Shown: positions 1 through 9,015 of the stretch, piece after piece
Numbering within the stretch: the first letter of the stretch is position 1
How the letters are laid out: every line of letters begins with the position of its first letter
Made by a program: the position numbers and the translations under genes
The notes under the pieces: generated by a model
What the model was told of the DNA's origin: nothing
Seen by the model: only the letters and a program-made list of their open reading frames with translations
The model's database searches: none
DNA from: Thalassolituus sp. UBA674
GTDB taxonomy: Bacteria > Pseudomonadota > Gammaproteobacteria > Pseudomonadales > Oceanobacteraceae
Assembly (NCBI GenBank): GCA_002298335.1
Contig: DBNK01000033.1
Coordinates: 13,234-77,233 of the forward strand
Direction: 5' to 3'
DNA: 64,000 nucleotides

Positions 1-354
1 TGCAACGGCAACGGCCGCTTTGTCATCCGCAGACGTACCACGGCGGTTTGCTTCGATCTCTTCAGCACTCAACTTCGCCAGATTCGTTGCCAGATAGCTA
101 TGTGCGGCAAGGCAATAGCTACAGCCATTGAATTCAGAGACCGCCAGCGCAATGCGCTCACGGGTCTGGGCGCTCAGCGAACCCCCGCCCAGTGCACTGT
201 TAAGGCCGAGATAGCCATCCAGAGCCTGCGGGCTGTTAGCAACAATCCGGAACAGGTTAGGAACACTGCCGAGCAGACTGTTGACGGCTTCAAGTGAGGA
301 ACGGGAAGCCTCCGGTGCGGCTTCAATGGACTCCGGTGTTGGGATGCGTGACAT
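1..354 (-). CDS. AhpD-like / carboxymuconolactone decarboxylase family peroxidase, partial
   Basis: Reading leftward from the ATG at 354, the protein begins MSRIPTPESIEAAPEAS and runs off the window edge, so its C-terminus is not seen. It contains the AhpD-type redox motif EFNGCSYCLAAHS (E-x3-C-x2-C-x3-H), typical of alkylhydroperoxidase-like proteins that reduce peroxides through a vicinal cysteine pair. It is divergent from the LysR gene at 485, with about 130 bp of AT-rich shared promoter DNA, so control by that regulator is likely (inference). The family is confident; the substrate is not known. Confidence 0.88.
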   Translation of the reverse strand, partial: MSRIPTPESIEAAPEASRSSLEAVNSLLGSVPNLFRIVANSPQALDGYLGLNSALGGGSLSAQTRERIALAVSEFNGCSYCLAAHSYLATNLAKLSAEEIEANRRGTSADDKAAVAVA

Positions 355-426
355 GGTTTACTCCTGCTTATCTGTGAAAGGAGAAACCAGCTTACAGTTA
401 ACTTTTCAGATAATAATTAGAGTTAA

Positions 427-455
427 ATTTCATTATCTATTACATATAATGAAAT
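427..455. promoter_or_regulatory. Perfect inverted repeat, candidate LysR operator
   Basis: ATTTCATTAT (427-436) and ATAATGAAAT (446-455) form a perfect 10-bp dyad with a 9-nt centre, 30 bp before the LysR start. A weaker dyad, TTAACT (398-403) / AGTTAA (421-426), lies beside it. LysR proteins bind AT-rich dyads of this kind between divergent genes, so this is the best operator candidate for the 354/485 gene pair. Binding is inferred. Confidence 0.5.
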
Positions 456-484
456 AAATACAACACCTGTACCGGGGGCCGGTG

Positions 485-1420
485 ATGGACAAACTGGAAG
501 CAATGCGGGTGTTCACCGCGGTGGCTGACTGTCAGAGCTTTGTCTCAGCCAGCCGGGAACTGGACCTTTCTGCCCCTGCGGTAACGCGCTCAATCGCTCA
601 GCTTGAGCAGTCACTCGGGGTAAAGCTCTTCAACCGGACAACCCGTCAGGTGCGCCTTACCGATGTCGGAATGCGCTACTACGAAGATGCCAGACGCATA
701 CTGGAAGACGTTGAGCAGGCCGAGGCCACAGCGTCAGGCAGTTATGCCGAGCCCAAAGGCGTGCTGTCGCTGACCGCCCCAGTCCTGTTCGGACAGAAAT
801 ACATTGTCCCGGTGGTCGCGGAATACCTGCAGCAGAACCCCGCAGTCAGCGTTGACGCCATGTTTTACGACCGTGTCAGTAACATTCTGGATGAGGGTCT
901 GGACGTGGCTATCCGCATCGGCCACCTCAAAGACTCCAGTTTCTACGCGACAGAGGTCGGAAGCATTCAGCGGGTGGTGTGTGCCTCGCCTGAGTATCTG
1001 AAAAAACACGGAACGCCACAGCAGCCATCGGACCTGACCGGGCACGAAATTATTCACGCCCTGACGGTCGAGCCTTCAACAACCTGGCGTTTTGAGTCAA
1101 CTCCCCAGGGCAAGGAATCTGTCAGGTTGTCCCCACGCCTGCGCTACAACCAGAACAGTGCTGCAATTGCTGCCGCCTGTATGGGAATGGGGATCACACG
1201 TGTGATGTCTTATCAGGTTGCGGAAGAATTAAACCAGGGATCGCTGACGCGTATACTGCAGGACTTTGAAAGTGCACCGCTGCCGGTTCATATTGTGTAT
1301 ATGGAAGGCCGCCAGACCAACGCCAAAATACGTGCCTTTGTCGACCTGGCGGTTAAGCGCCTGAGAGAAAACCCTTACACAGGGTACAAGACATCAGATG
1401 CGCTTACCGTGAGCGGATAA
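485..1420 (+). CDS. LysR family transcriptional regulator
   Basis: A 311-residue LysR-type regulator. The N-terminal winged helix-turn-helix (residues about 2-60) holds the recognition stretch SASRELDLSAPAVTRSIAQL followed by LGVKLFNRTTR, and the remainder is a substrate-binding effector domain. Family length is usually 290-320 residues. The ATG at 485 is used; an in-frame GTG at 482 directly precedes it and would add one residue. Divergent to the AhpD-like gene, which is its probable target. The effector is not predictable; the closest general group is the CrgA/DsdC-like LysR proteins. Confidence 0.93.
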   Translation: MDKLEAMRVFTAVADCQSFVSASRELDLSAPAVTRSIAQLEQSLGVKLFNRTTRQVRLTDVGMRYYEDARRILEDVEQAEATASGSYAEPKGVLSLTAPVLFGQKYIVPVVAEYLQQNPAVSVDAMFYDRVSNILDEGLDVAIRIGHLKDSSFYATEVGSIQRVVCASPEYLKKHGTPQQPSDLTGHEIIHALTVEPSTTWRFESTPQGKESVRLSPRLRYNQNSAAIAAACMGMGITRVMSYQVAEELNQGSLTRILQDFESAPLPVHIVYMEGRQTNAKIRAFVDLAVKRLRENPYTGYKTSDALTVSG

Positions 1421-1450
1421 AATACAATTTTTTTGTCGGAGGAGATCGTT

Positions 1451-1501
1451 ATGAAAAGAGACCCGTCGGCCGGAAATTTCCAATTTCAAAAAGCCGCTTG
1501 A
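1451..1501 (+). CDS. Possible 16-residue peptide with a strong ribosome binding site
   Basis: A GGAGGAG motif (1438-1444) sits 6 nt before ATG 1451, which opens a 16-codon frame (MKRDPSAGNFQFQKAA) ending in TGA at 1499-1501. It lies 30 bp after the LysR stop and converges on the doxX-like gene. The Shine-Dalgarno sequence is stronger than that of most genes here. It could be a genuine small protein, a remnant of a deleted gene, or chance. Confidence 0.25.
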   Translation: MKRDPSAGNFQFQKAA

Positions 1502-1521
1502 TCGCTTTTCAGATCTGCATC

Positions 1522-1983
1522 TTAAATCTGCCTTTTAAATCTGTTTTTTAACCAGCCATCAAACGACAGTTTACCCGGCCCCCAGATCAGCAACTGAGCC
1601 AGGAGAACACCCCAGAGAACATGTTGCATCAGGGCTGCCGGTGCAATTTCTGCAAGACTGACCACCGCAACTATATTGACAATACTCAGACCCAGTGCTC
1701 CCACCCGACCGGCCAGGCCGAGTACCAGCAGTACCGGCAACAGGATCTCTCCGGATGTTGCCAGCCAGGCAGCCAACTCGAAAGGCAGCAAAGGGACTGA
1801 GTACTCCTCTTCAAATAAAAACAGCGTGGTATCCCAATCTGAGAGTTTAGTCAGACCCGATGCAAAGAACACCCTGGCAAGGTACAGACGTGCGGCCAGC
1901 AGTGCTGCAGGTTGTAAGTAGTCCAGCAGTCTGGCTGCCAGTCCATAAGACGTGGTAAGACGCCCTGATAATGTCGTTGTCAT
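1522..1983 (-). CDS. DoxX family membrane protein
   Basis: 153 residues with about four hydrophobic segments and the DoxX-type signature LAARLYLARVFFASGLTKLSDW near residues 28-50. DoxX proteins are small inner-membrane proteins, often redox-linked and poorly characterised. It is the last gene of the leftward operon, 30 bp after the bufC-like gene. DoxX genes frequently accompany DUF692/DUF2063 pairs and are presumed to serve the same pathway. Product family is confident; role in this operon is inferred. Confidence 0.88.
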   Translation of the reverse strand: MTTTLSGRLTTSYGLAARLLDYLQPAALLAARLYLARVFFASGLTKLSDWDTTLFLFEEEYSVPLLPFELAAWLATSGEILLPVLLVLGLAGRVGALGLSIVNIVAVVSLAEIAPAALMQHVLWGVLLAQLLIWGPGKLSFDGWLKNRFKRQI

Positions 1984-2013
1984 AATAAAAAATCTCCTGT
2001 TAAACCTACTGAA

Positions 2014-2775
2014 TCAGGCTGTCAGATCAGCCGTTGTCACGGCGCTGACAATATTCATAAAGACTGCTTCAGGCAGCCAGTTCTCAAAATTAAAATCCGT
2101 GTTCTGCATTTCATCCAGTGCGTCTGACAGCCGCATACCCTGCTGTAGAAAAGCGAGCCAGCGCTGTTCGTCCGCAGGAATTTCCCGCACCTGAACACGG
2201 TGGTTTTTCCGGTATACAAGCGCACCCTGCGTAGCGGTATTCCCTGTTTTTTTGCGGATGCGTCTGATCCGTTCTTCAGTCAACTGATCGCTGTCATGAT
2301 GAGCCAGCCAGATATCTGCAAGCGGATAATCTGACGTCACAATCAGAAAGCATTCACTCAATTTCAGCACGACTGAATCAGCAGTCTCTGTTCCCAGTAA
2401 TTGCAGACTGTCAAAATCAGTTTCACAATCCGCAGCCCGGCTCAGCTTATGGCAGGCGTAATCCAGTTGTGCGCAGTCACTGACGTAAGGATAGGACTCC
2501 AGCTCAGGCAACTGGCCCAGTAACCGGCCAAAGTGCTCTCCCCAGACACCCCAGTCAGGGGCTGTTGGCGGGAACTCTGACAGCATCTGCTGCGCTGCAT
2601 GGCGGAACAGTGACTCACCGATTAACTGCTCTACAGTGGGAAATGTGACCGACAATGCCCGGCAGGCACTGGCGACCAGATTCCGCCGGTAGATGGCGAG
2701 TCCACGGGGGTCAAAATTACCCGGATTATCGTGACTGAAAATTGAGCGGATCAGCCGTTGCTGTTCAGTGTCCAT
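2014..2775 (-). CDS. bufC: BufC-like partner protein (DUF2063, putative DNA-binding domain family)
   Basis: 253 residues with an N-terminal DUF2063 domain (FDPRGLAIYRRNLVASACRAL) and a C-terminal half of the HvfC/BufC type. In related systems this protein presents the precursor peptide to the MNIO enzyme; despite the Pfam name, DNA binding is not established. ATG 2775 is chosen because an AGGAGG lies about 9 nt upstream; the longer start at 2796 would bury this site. The start overlaps the end of the DUF692 gene by 11 nt, implying translational coupling. Confidence 0.87.
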   Translation of the reverse strand: MDTEQQRLIRSIFSHDNPGNFDPRGLAIYRRNLVASACRALSVTFPTVEQLIGESLFRHAAQQMLSEFPPTAPDWGVWGEHFGRLLGQLPELESYPYVSDCAQLDYACHKLSRAADCETDFDSLQLLGTETADSVVLKLSECFLIVTSDYPLADIWLAHHDSDQLTEERIRRIRKKTGNTATQGALVYRKNHRVQVREIPADEQRWLAFLQQGMRLSDALDEMQNTDFNFENWLPEAVFMNIVSAVTTADLTA

Positions 2776-3658
2776 ACGGGAGAACCTCCTCGGCAATCTT
2801 CCTGGCCTTTTCTGCCTCAGCCGTCAGAACCTGCCAGTCCGGTAAGTCGTTATCCCACTCAATCAGCGTCGGAACAGGCCCGAAACGCTCAAGAGCAAAG
2901 GCATACAGCCACCAGACCTCATCCGCCACCGGACGGGCGTGATCATCAATCATCAACTCGCCAGCGGCCACCGGGCTGCAGCCAGCCAGATGCAGTTCGC
3001 CAACCGCTTCTGCCGGAATACTTTCCAGCCAACGCCGGACATAGCGTTCAACGTTTTCAACACCCTGATTTTTTGCATTCACATACAGGTTGTTTAAATC
3101 GACCAATAAACCACAACCGGTTTCCTGAGTCAGGGCCGTCAGAAACTCCGTCTCACTCATTTCCGAGCCCGGAAGAGTGAGATATGCCGACAGGTTTTCA
3201 AGTAACAGGCGACGCCCAAGAACCTTCTGAACATGGTCAATATTGGCAACCATCCGGAACAGATTTTCCCGGTCAAAAACAACCGGCAGAAGATCTCCCG
3301 AATGAACAATATGGCCCAGCCATTCCGCCCGGGAAAACGCTACATGATCGGAAATCAGGCACGGCTCAACATCCTCAGCCAGTCGCTTTAATTCCGGCAT
3401 ATAGCTATCCGGAATCGCACTTTCTGACCCCAGCCCCATGGCTGTGGAATGCAGGCTGACCGGATAATACTGCGCAACCTCCAGCAGGAAGGCCCGCGCA
3501 GCCCCGCCCTTGCCGAAAAAATTCTCCGAATGTACTTCAACAAAATCGAGAGGAGCCGGAGCCGTCAATACATCCCTGAAGTGGGCATGTCTCAGGCCCA
3601 CTCCAATGGCTGTGCCTTTTCGGGGTTTCTCTTTACCGACTTTTAAGGCTTCCGACAT
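2765..3658 (-). CDS. bufB: MNIO family enzyme (DUF692 / UPF0276), BufB-like precursor-modifying oxidase
   Basis: 297 residues with DUF692 landmarks: VEVHSENFFGKGG, LISDHVAFSRAEW, LLLENLSAYL, GCGLLVDLNNLYVNAKN, ELHLAGCSPV, DDHARPVADEVWWLY and a late TLIEWDND. The conserved His/Asp/Glu residues are the multinuclear iron ligands. Known members (MbnB, BufB) oxidise cysteines of ribosomal peptides to heterocycles. ATG 3658 is chosen because AGGAGG sits 8 nt upstream; an in-frame ATG at 3682 lacks such a site. It follows the BufA-like precursor by 30 bp and overlaps the BufC-like gene. The substrate is inferred from this adjacency. Confidence 0.92.
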   Translation of the reverse strand: MSEALKVGKEKPRKGTAIGVGLRHAHFRDVLTAPAPLDFVEVHSENFFGKGGAARAFLLEVAQYYPVSLHSTAMGLGSESAIPDSYMPELKRLAEDVEPCLISDHVAFSRAEWLGHIVHSGDLLPVVFDRENLFRMVANIDHVQKVLGRRLLLENLSAYLTLPGSEMSETEFLTALTQETGCGLLVDLNNLYVNAKNQGVENVERYVRRWLESIPAEAVGELHLAGCSPVAAGELMIDDHARPVADEVWWLYAFALERFGPVPTLIEWDNDLPDWQVLTAEAEKARKIAEEVLPYGH

Positions 3659-3688
3659 ATCCGGCTCCTCCTGTTGCTGCATACGGAA

Positions 3689-3979
3689 TCAGGAACGGGC
3701 CTGAGCCTGTGCTTCCTGATACTTTTTCTTCGCATCGGCTTTCAGCAGACCACCGAGATCCACACAGGTCCTTTCTGCCACCAGCTTCCACTCACCGGGG
3801 TCATTCGCGACGGTTGACTGCCCCGCGCAGGAATGCGTACCAGCAAGGTTGGCGCAGTCATTCTGGGCAACTCCGGCAATGCCGTAGCACTTTTCCTTAC
3901 CACCCGCATGAGCGGTCGAAACCACCCCGGATGCCATGACAGCAGCCAATGCAGCACTCATTATCAATTGCTTATTCAT
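3689..3979 (-). CDS. bufA: Bufferin-type precursor, BufA1-like (DUF2282)
   Basis: 96 residues: a signal peptide ending STAHA (residue 25), then a core with four cysteines at about 31, 42, 51 and 72 in the pattern EKCYGIA, NDCAN, SCAGQS, RTCVDLGG, and a Lys/Gln-rich tail. This matches the DUF2282 family, whose members (bufferins) are MNIO-modified periplasmic peptides reported to sequester copper. ATG 3979 is chosen for the GAGGAA site upstream and the signal peptide that follows; longer readings in the same frame lack a signal at the start. The start overlaps the thioredoxin stop by 8 nt. Confidence 0.9.
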   Translation of the reverse strand: MNKQLIMSAALAAVMASGVVSTAHAGGKEKCYGIAGVAQNDCANLAGTHSCAGQSTVANDPGEWKLVAERTCVDLGGLLKADAKKKYQEAQAQARS

Positions 3980-4301
3980 AACGTTTATTCCTCGATTGAT
4001 TAATCCAGTCTGATACCATCTGCGGTGGTGCTGAGCCGACTTTTCTGTCAACCAGATTTCCTTTGTTAAACAGTAATAACGCCGGAACACCCCGCAGACT
4101 GTAATGCGCAGCCAGCGCCGGAAACTGGTCAACATCTGCTTTGATAACCGTCACACTTTCTGCGGACGCAGCTGCAACCTCCTCCATCACCGGCCCCATG
4201 ATTTTGCAGGGACCACACCAGGCGGCGGTGAAGTAGATCAGGACCCAATCTTTTTCCTGCACGACCCGGGTGAAATTATCCTCGGCTGAAAGTTGTCTCA
4301 T
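3972..4301 (-). CDS. Thioredoxin-family protein
   Basis: 109 residues, a single thioredoxin fold with the canonical active site WCGPCK (W28-K33), the cis-proline region RGVPALLLF, and no signal peptide, so it is probably cytoplasmic. It reduces disulfides with C29 and C32. It lies 38 bp after the YHS gene and overlaps the start of the cysteine-rich precursor by 8 nt, so it may keep the precursor cysteines reduced before modification (inference). Its position indicates a dedicated thioredoxin rather than the housekeeping trxA. Confidence 0.93.
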   Translation of the reverse strand: MRQLSAEDNFTRVVQEKDWVLIYFTAAWCGPCKIMGPVMEEVAAASAESVTVIKADVDQFPALAAHYSLRGVPALLLFNKGNLVDRKVGSAPPQMVSDWINQSRNKRYE

Positions 4302-4339
4302 TGTTTACCTCCTTCATTGTCTGGCTGCGCTGGCCGGTA

Positions 4340-4819
4340 TTATTCAGCGTTCAGTTCAGCCACAGTTTTATGACGGATTTCCGGCCAGGTTTCTTCCGCG
4401 GTATCAATGTTGCCCGGAACGTCACTCAGCCACTTTTTCTGTACCGCGTGATTCAGGTTCAGGTACAATTTTTGGTCAACGATGCGCCAGGCTGTCGGAT
4501 CCGCATCCAGTTTTTTCTCCAGGGCAACACCCATGGCGCAGAAGCCACCGTACTGAGGTGCGTATTTTTCCGGGTAGGCACGGAAGCGGTCACGGTTATC
4601 TGCGCTGGAGAAGTGATAAATCGCATCCTGATACGATGCGGTGTACTCAGCACTGCCCTGCACCGGCTTACCCTGAGTGAAATAGGCGACGGCGTCATAG
4701 CCCTGAATCGCCAGGTCATTGGCATTGACGTTAACGTCGATGTCAGCGGCCCAGGTCAGGCTGGAAACAGACAGTACCGCTACGGCGGCAACAGATTTAA
4801 TGGCATTTACAAGTTTCAT
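4340..4819 (-). CDS. Secreted YHS domain protein
   Basis: 159 residues: signal peptide (MKLVNAIKSV to about WAA, residue 25), then a YHS-type domain (AIQGYDAVAYF, YHFSSADNRDRFRAYPEKYAPQYGGFCAMG), and the family ending AWRIVDQKLYLNLN, VQKKW, VPGNI. YHS proteins of this type are periplasmic and often metal-associated; no reaction is established. ATG 4819 is chosen for GGAGA upstream and the immediate signal peptide. It is the first gene of the leftward operon and divergent from the AraC regulator, linking the operon to that regulator (inference). Confidence 0.88.
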   Translation of the reverse strand: MKLVNAIKSVAAVAVLSVSSLTWAADIDVNVNANDLAIQGYDAVAYFTQGKPVQGSAEYTASYQDAIYHFSSADNRDRFRAYPEKYAPQYGGFCAMGVALEKKLDADPTAWRIVDQKLYLNLNHAVQKKWLSDVPGNIDTAEETWPEIRHKTVAELNAE

Positions 4820-4970
4820 AAAACGATCTCCGTTTTGCATAATTAAGGTCAGATTCTGGCGACAGGACATCCCCGCCGCTTGATGACCACTATAGGGAGA
4901 CCTCCCCCGTCAAAGGGATCAGATCGTCCTGAACTTGAACCCGATCGTCCGGACAGGCGGATTTTTCTTT

Positions 4971-5804
4971 ATGGATACACTTGCAGATATTCTGAACCGC
5001 TTCTCGATTTCCGCGCGGGTCTTCTTCAGCGGCAATCTGTGCGGTATACAATCATTCGGGGATGGTGGCGGGACACAGGGACACCTGCATCTTCTCAAAG
5101 CAGGCCCCCTGGCCTTTATCAACAATGAAGGTCATAAAATAGTGCTGGACAGGCCTGCGGTGATATTTATTCCCAGAGCATTTCAGCACCGGATTATTGC
5201 CAATGAATCCGTGGGTGCCGAATTAGTCTGTGCCAATATTTTTTACGAAGACGGGCAAAGCAACCCGCTCGCCGGCGCATTACCTAAACTGATTTATTTT
5301 GATCTGGAAGAATCCGGTCTTCTCGGGCAGGCCGCCAGCTGGTTATTTGAAGAAGCCTTTTCAGAACAATCCGGTCGGCAGCCTATGATTGACCGCCTGT
5401 GTGATATTTTTCTGATACAGATACTGCGTCACGTGCTGTCTGAAGGCATTGTTCAGCACGGTATGATTGCAGGCCTGTCACACCCGCAGATCGCCAAAGC
5501 CTTAACCGCCATCCACCAGCAGCCGGAGCTGCCCTGGACCCTGGAATCCCTCGCGGCCAAAGCCGCTATGTCCCGTACCAGATTTGCTGAGCAGTTCCGT
5601 GAGATTGTCGGGCAGACACCCGGTGACTACATTGCCGACTGGCGGGTTGCAGTCGCACAGGGGTTATTACGGAAAAACAAACCCGTGGGTTTAATTGCCA
5701 ATGAGGTGGGCTATGAGAATGGTTCCGCCCTGGCACGTGTATTCCGTAAACGCACCGGGTTGTCCCCGAAAGAATGGCTGGAAAAAGCGAAAAGTCAGAT
5801 CTGA
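4971..5804 (+). CDS. AraC family transcriptional regulator with N-terminal cupin domain
   Basis: 277 residues. The N-terminal part (about 1-170) is an AraC-type cupin_6 sensor, with HQHR-like features replaced here by the FQHRIIA stretch. The C-terminal part holds two helix-turn-helices (LESLAAKAAMSRTRFAEQFREIVG and VGLIANEVGYENGSALARVFRKRTGLSPKEW). ATG 4971 gives the usual length; an in-frame TTG at 4935 is less likely. It is divergent from the YHS-thioredoxin-buf operon across about 150 bp and is the obvious candidate regulator. The ligand is unknown. Confidence 0.92.
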   Translation: MDTLADILNRFSISARVFFSGNLCGIQSFGDGGGTQGHLHLLKAGPLAFINNEGHKIVLDRPAVIFIPRAFQHRIIANESVGAELVCANIFYEDGQSNPLAGALPKLIYFDLEESGLLGQAASWLFEEAFSEQSGRQPMIDRLCDIFLIQILRHVLSEGIVQHGMIAGLSHPQIAKALTAIHQQPELPWTLESLAAKAAMSRTRFAEQFREIVGQTPGDYIADWRVAVAQGLLRKNKPVGLIANEVGYENGSALARVFRKRTGLSPKEWLEKAKSQI

Positions 5805-5864
5805 TGGCAAAAACGTGCAGAACGAGGCTGTCCACTTCTGCAGACGGCACCTAATGAGCAGGGG

Positions 5865-6182
5865 TTATTCTGCCTCGGCCGCCACCGTAACAAGACAATA
5901 ACGGAGCAGATCCAGCTGCTGCCGGACCTCCGGCGGGAAAGTCACACCCTGCAGGTTATCCAGCAGCATCTGCGGGGCATAGTCTGAAGAAGGCCCCTGC
6001 ATCACAACCCGGTCAACGTAGCTCTGCTCGTCCATGTAAGGCATCACCAACCCGGCAATGTCCCGCCATTCTGCCGGTTCACACTCCTCAGCCGTTGCCA
6101 TCGCACAGGCAAGACCCGCTGACAGCAGCAACGGACCTGTCCACAACCGGTATCCGGGCTTTTCCTCCACCGCATTCCGCAT
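5865..6182 (-). CDS. Small secreted protein of unknown function
   Basis: 105 residues with an N-terminal hydrophobic segment ([19 protein letters not shown], about residues 13-31) typical of a signal peptide, then a mostly helical, acidic region with two cysteines (AEECEP and LLRYCLV) that could form one disulfide. I do not recognise the family. It is divergent from mutS, the two starts lying 52 bp apart. It has sensible codon use and a signal sequence, so it is probably real, but no function can be given. Confidence 0.6.
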   Translation of the reverse strand: MRNAVEEKPGYRLWTGPLLLSAGLACAMATAEECEPAEWRDIAGLVMPYMDEQSYVDRVVMQGPSSDYAPQMLLDNLQGVTFPPEVRQQLDLLRYCLVTVAAEAE

Positions 6183-6234
6183 TCAATCTGCTTCCCGTAC
6201 AATTCCTCCCGGACTATACCATCTGAGGATCCCC

Positions 6235-8829
6235 ATGAGTCAGGCCAGCGCCCATACGCCGATGATGCAGCAGTACCTGAAGATTAAATCGGAGTTTCCG
6301 GATACCCTGCTGTTCTACCGGATGGGCGATTTCTACGAGCTGTTTTACACCGATGCACGACGTGCTGCTGAGCTGCTGGACATTACTCTCACCGCCCGCG
6401 GCCAGAGCGCCGGTGAACCGATTCCCATGGCCGGTGTGCCGTATCATTCTGCAGAAGGTTACATTGCCCGGCTGGTGAAACTCGGTGTCTCGGTTGCCAT
6501 TGCAGAGCAGGTTGGCGATCCGGCAGCCAGCAAAGGGCCGGTAGAACGCAAAGTCGTGCGCATCCTGACGCCGGGAACCCTGACCGATGAAGCCCTGCTG
6601 GATGAACACCGGGATAACCTTCTGGTGTCTCTGTGCTCTTCGCAACAGACCCATGGTCTGGCGGTTCTGGAGATTTCCTCCGGGCGTTTCAGTGTACTTG
6701 AAGTCAAAGGCGAAGATGCCTTATCCGCTGAGTTGGAACGCCTGCGCCCGGCCGAATTACTGCTGCCCGAAGACCAGTCTTTTGCAGAAATCGTCACCAG
6801 CCGGGCCGGTGCAAAACGTCTGGCTCCCTGGCATTTTGAGGCGGATACCGCCCTGCGTCTGCTCACCACACAGCTGAATACCCGCGATCTGCACGGCTTT
6901 GGCTGCGAAGGCATGAAAACCGCCATTCGTGCCGCCGGTGCCCTGCTGCATTACGCGCAGGAAACCCAACGCAACAGCCTGCCGCACATCCGCTCGCTCA
7001 CCGTTGAGCAGCCGGATGACGCCATCATTATTGACCCGGCCAGCCGCCGTAATCTGGAAATCGATATCAACCAGAAAGGCGACAGCACTTTCACCCTCGC
7101 CTGGGTGCTGGACAGCACCGCTACCGCCATGGGCAGCCGTCTGCTGCGCCGCTGGCTGAACCGGCCATTGCGCGACCACAGTGTACTGGCCCAGCGACAG
7201 AACCTGATCGGCCAGTGCCTGCAGCACTACGCTACGGATGATCTGCAACAAAGTCTGAAACGCGTTGGCGATGTCGAGCGAATTCTTTCCCGCGTGGCGC
7301 TGGGTTCAGCCCGCCCGCGCGATCTGGCACGACTGCGTGATGCGCTTACCGTCGTACCCGATATCCGCGCCCAGCTTGACCGTCTCGACAGCCCGCTGGC
7401 GCTGGATATCCGTGAGCGTGCACCGGAGTTTCCGCACTGGGTAGAGCGTCTGACACAGGCCATTATCGAAAACCCACCAGCGGTGATCCGCGATGGTGGC
7501 GTCATAGCCACAGGCTACGATACCGAGCTGGATGAGCTGCGTGCCCTGAGTGAAAACGCCGGTGATTATCTGGTGAAAATGGAAGAGCGGGAAAAAGAAC
7601 GTACCGGTATTCCGACCCTGAAAGTCGGCTACAACCGGGTTCACGGCTACTTTATTGAAATCAGCAAGGCGCAGGCGGAGCAGGCACCCGTTGAGTACAT
7701 CCGCCGCCAGACCCTGAAAAACGCCGAACGTTTTATCACACCGGAACTGAAAGAGTTTGAAGACAAGGCACTGAGTGCCAAAGCCCGCGCCCTGTCACGC
7801 GAGAAGATGTTGTACGAGACCCTGCTGGTCGATCTGGCCGAAGAGCTGATTGCCCTGCAGACATGTGCTGCCGCTTTGTCCGAACTGGATGTACTGGTTT
7901 GTCTGGCACTGAAAGCCGATGCCCTGCGCCTGACCGCACCGGATCTGGTCAGCGACAGCTGTCTGGATATCCGTCAGGGACGGCATCCGGTGGTAGAAGC
8001 CCTGATCACCGATCCCTTTGTTGCCAACGATACCTGTCTGGATGACGAGTCGCGCATGCAGATCATCACCGGACCCAACATGGGCGGTAAATCGACCTAC
8101 ATGCGTCAGGTGGCACTGATCGTCCTGCTTGCGCACATCGGCAGTTACGTCCCCGCGGAATTCTGCCGCATCGGCCCGGTAGACCGGATTTTCACCCGCA
8201 TGGGGTCCTCCGATGATGTGGCCGGAGGCCGCTCTACCTTCATGGTGGAAATGACCGAGACTGCAAATATTCTGCACAACGCCACCCGCGACAGTCTGGT
8301 GCTGATGGATGAAGTAGGCCGTGGCACCAGCACCTTTGATGGTCTGTCACTGGCCTGGGCGGCCGCCGCTCATCTGGCCGATCAGATCGGTGCGTTTACC
8401 CTGTTTGCAACCCACTACTTTGAGATGACCGCCCTGCCCGAGCAGCACGCCGGTGTGGTGAACGTGCACCTCAAAGCCACCGAACACGACGAACGCATTA
8501 TCTTCCTGCACAGTGTCGAACCCGGCCCGGCCAGCCAGAGCTATGGCCTGCAGGTGGCCCAGCTGGCCGGCGTACCCTCTGGGGTAATTGCTCAGGCAAA
8601 GACGTTGCTGCTGCAACTGGAACAGTCCGGACATACGCCCACCCCGGTGGCAGCTCCGCTGGTCACTGCGGATATCCGGTCAAAACCGGCCCCGGTAGCT
8701 CCGCAACAGCCGGATATGTTCGCTACTGCCAGTTCCGGGGTTGAAGACGCGCTGCGTGACATTGATGCCGATGACCTGACGCCACGTCAGGCACTGGAGC
8801 TGATTTACTCGCTGAAGAAGATGATGTAA
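6235..8829 (+). CDS. mutS: DNA mismatch repair protein MutS
   Basis: 864 residues, the usual MutS length. It recognises base mismatches and recruits MutL using ATP. The mismatch-contact motif F-x-E is at about 33-35 (GDFYELF), followed by connector, core/lever and clamp domains. The ATPase has Walker [10 protein letters not shown] near residue 613, Walker [13 protein letters not shown], and ATHYFE. The C-terminus ends with the tetramerisation region. ATG 6235 has TGAGGA 6 nt upstream; the frame is open further upstream but lacks a comparable site. The mutS-fdxA order is common in gammaproteobacteria. Confidence 0.98.
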   Translation: MSQASAHTPMMQQYLKIKSEFPDTLLFYRMGDFYELFYTDARRAAELLDITLTARGQSAGEPIPMAGVPYHSAEGYIARLVKLGVSVAIAEQVGDPAASKGPVERKVVRILTPGTLTDEALLDEHRDNLLVSLCSSQQTHGLAVLEISSGRFSVLEVKGEDALSAELERLRPAELLLPEDQSFAEIVTSRAGAKRLAPWHFEADTALRLLTTQLNTRDLHGFGCEGMKTAIRAAGALLHYAQETQRNSLPHIRSLTVEQPDDAIIIDPASRRNLEIDINQKGDSTFTLAWVLDSTATAMGSRLLRRWLNRPLRDHSVLAQRQNLIGQCLQHYATDDLQQSLKRVGDVERILSRVALGSARPRDLARLRDALTVVPDIRAQLDRLDSPLALDIRERAPEFPHWVERLTQAIIENPPAVIRDGGVIATGYDTELDELRALSENAGDYLVKMEEREKERTGIPTLKVGYNRVHGYFIEISKAQAEQAPVEYIRRQTLKNAERFITPELKEFEDKALSAKARALSREKMLYETLLVDLAEELIALQTCAAALSELDVLVCLALKADALRLTAPDLVSDSCLDIRQGRHPVVEALITDPFVANDTCLDDESRMQIITGPNMGGKSTYMRQVALIVLLAHIGSYVPAEFCRIGPVDRIFTRMGSSDDVAGGRSTFMVEMTETANILHNATRDSLVLMDEVGRGTSTFDGLSLAWAAAAHLADQIGAFTLFATHYFEMTALPEQHAGVVNVHLKATEHDERIIFLHSVEPGPASQSYGLQVAQLAGVPSGVIAQAKTLLLQLEQSGHTPTPVAAPLVTADIRSKPAPVAPQQPDMFATASSGVEDALRDIDADDLTPRQALELIYSLKKMM

Positions 8830-9015
8830 CCCGACTTGTTCGGTTTTACCGGATAATGTGATTGGAATTTTGCGCAGTGAATAACGCTCTGCCGGCCCGG
8901 GTTGCCTTGCCTGCCTGCCACACTCTGCCTAGAATACAGCCACTGTAAAACACCTATTATTATCAGCCGTTCTGCGTATCTTCGCCGCGGCATACCGTGA
9001 TTCAGGAGAACACCG

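Noticed and set aside
3742..3957. Alternative frame over the bufferin-type precursor
   Set aside because: It lacks a signal peptide and the DUF2282 cysteine pattern, both of which the chosen frame has.
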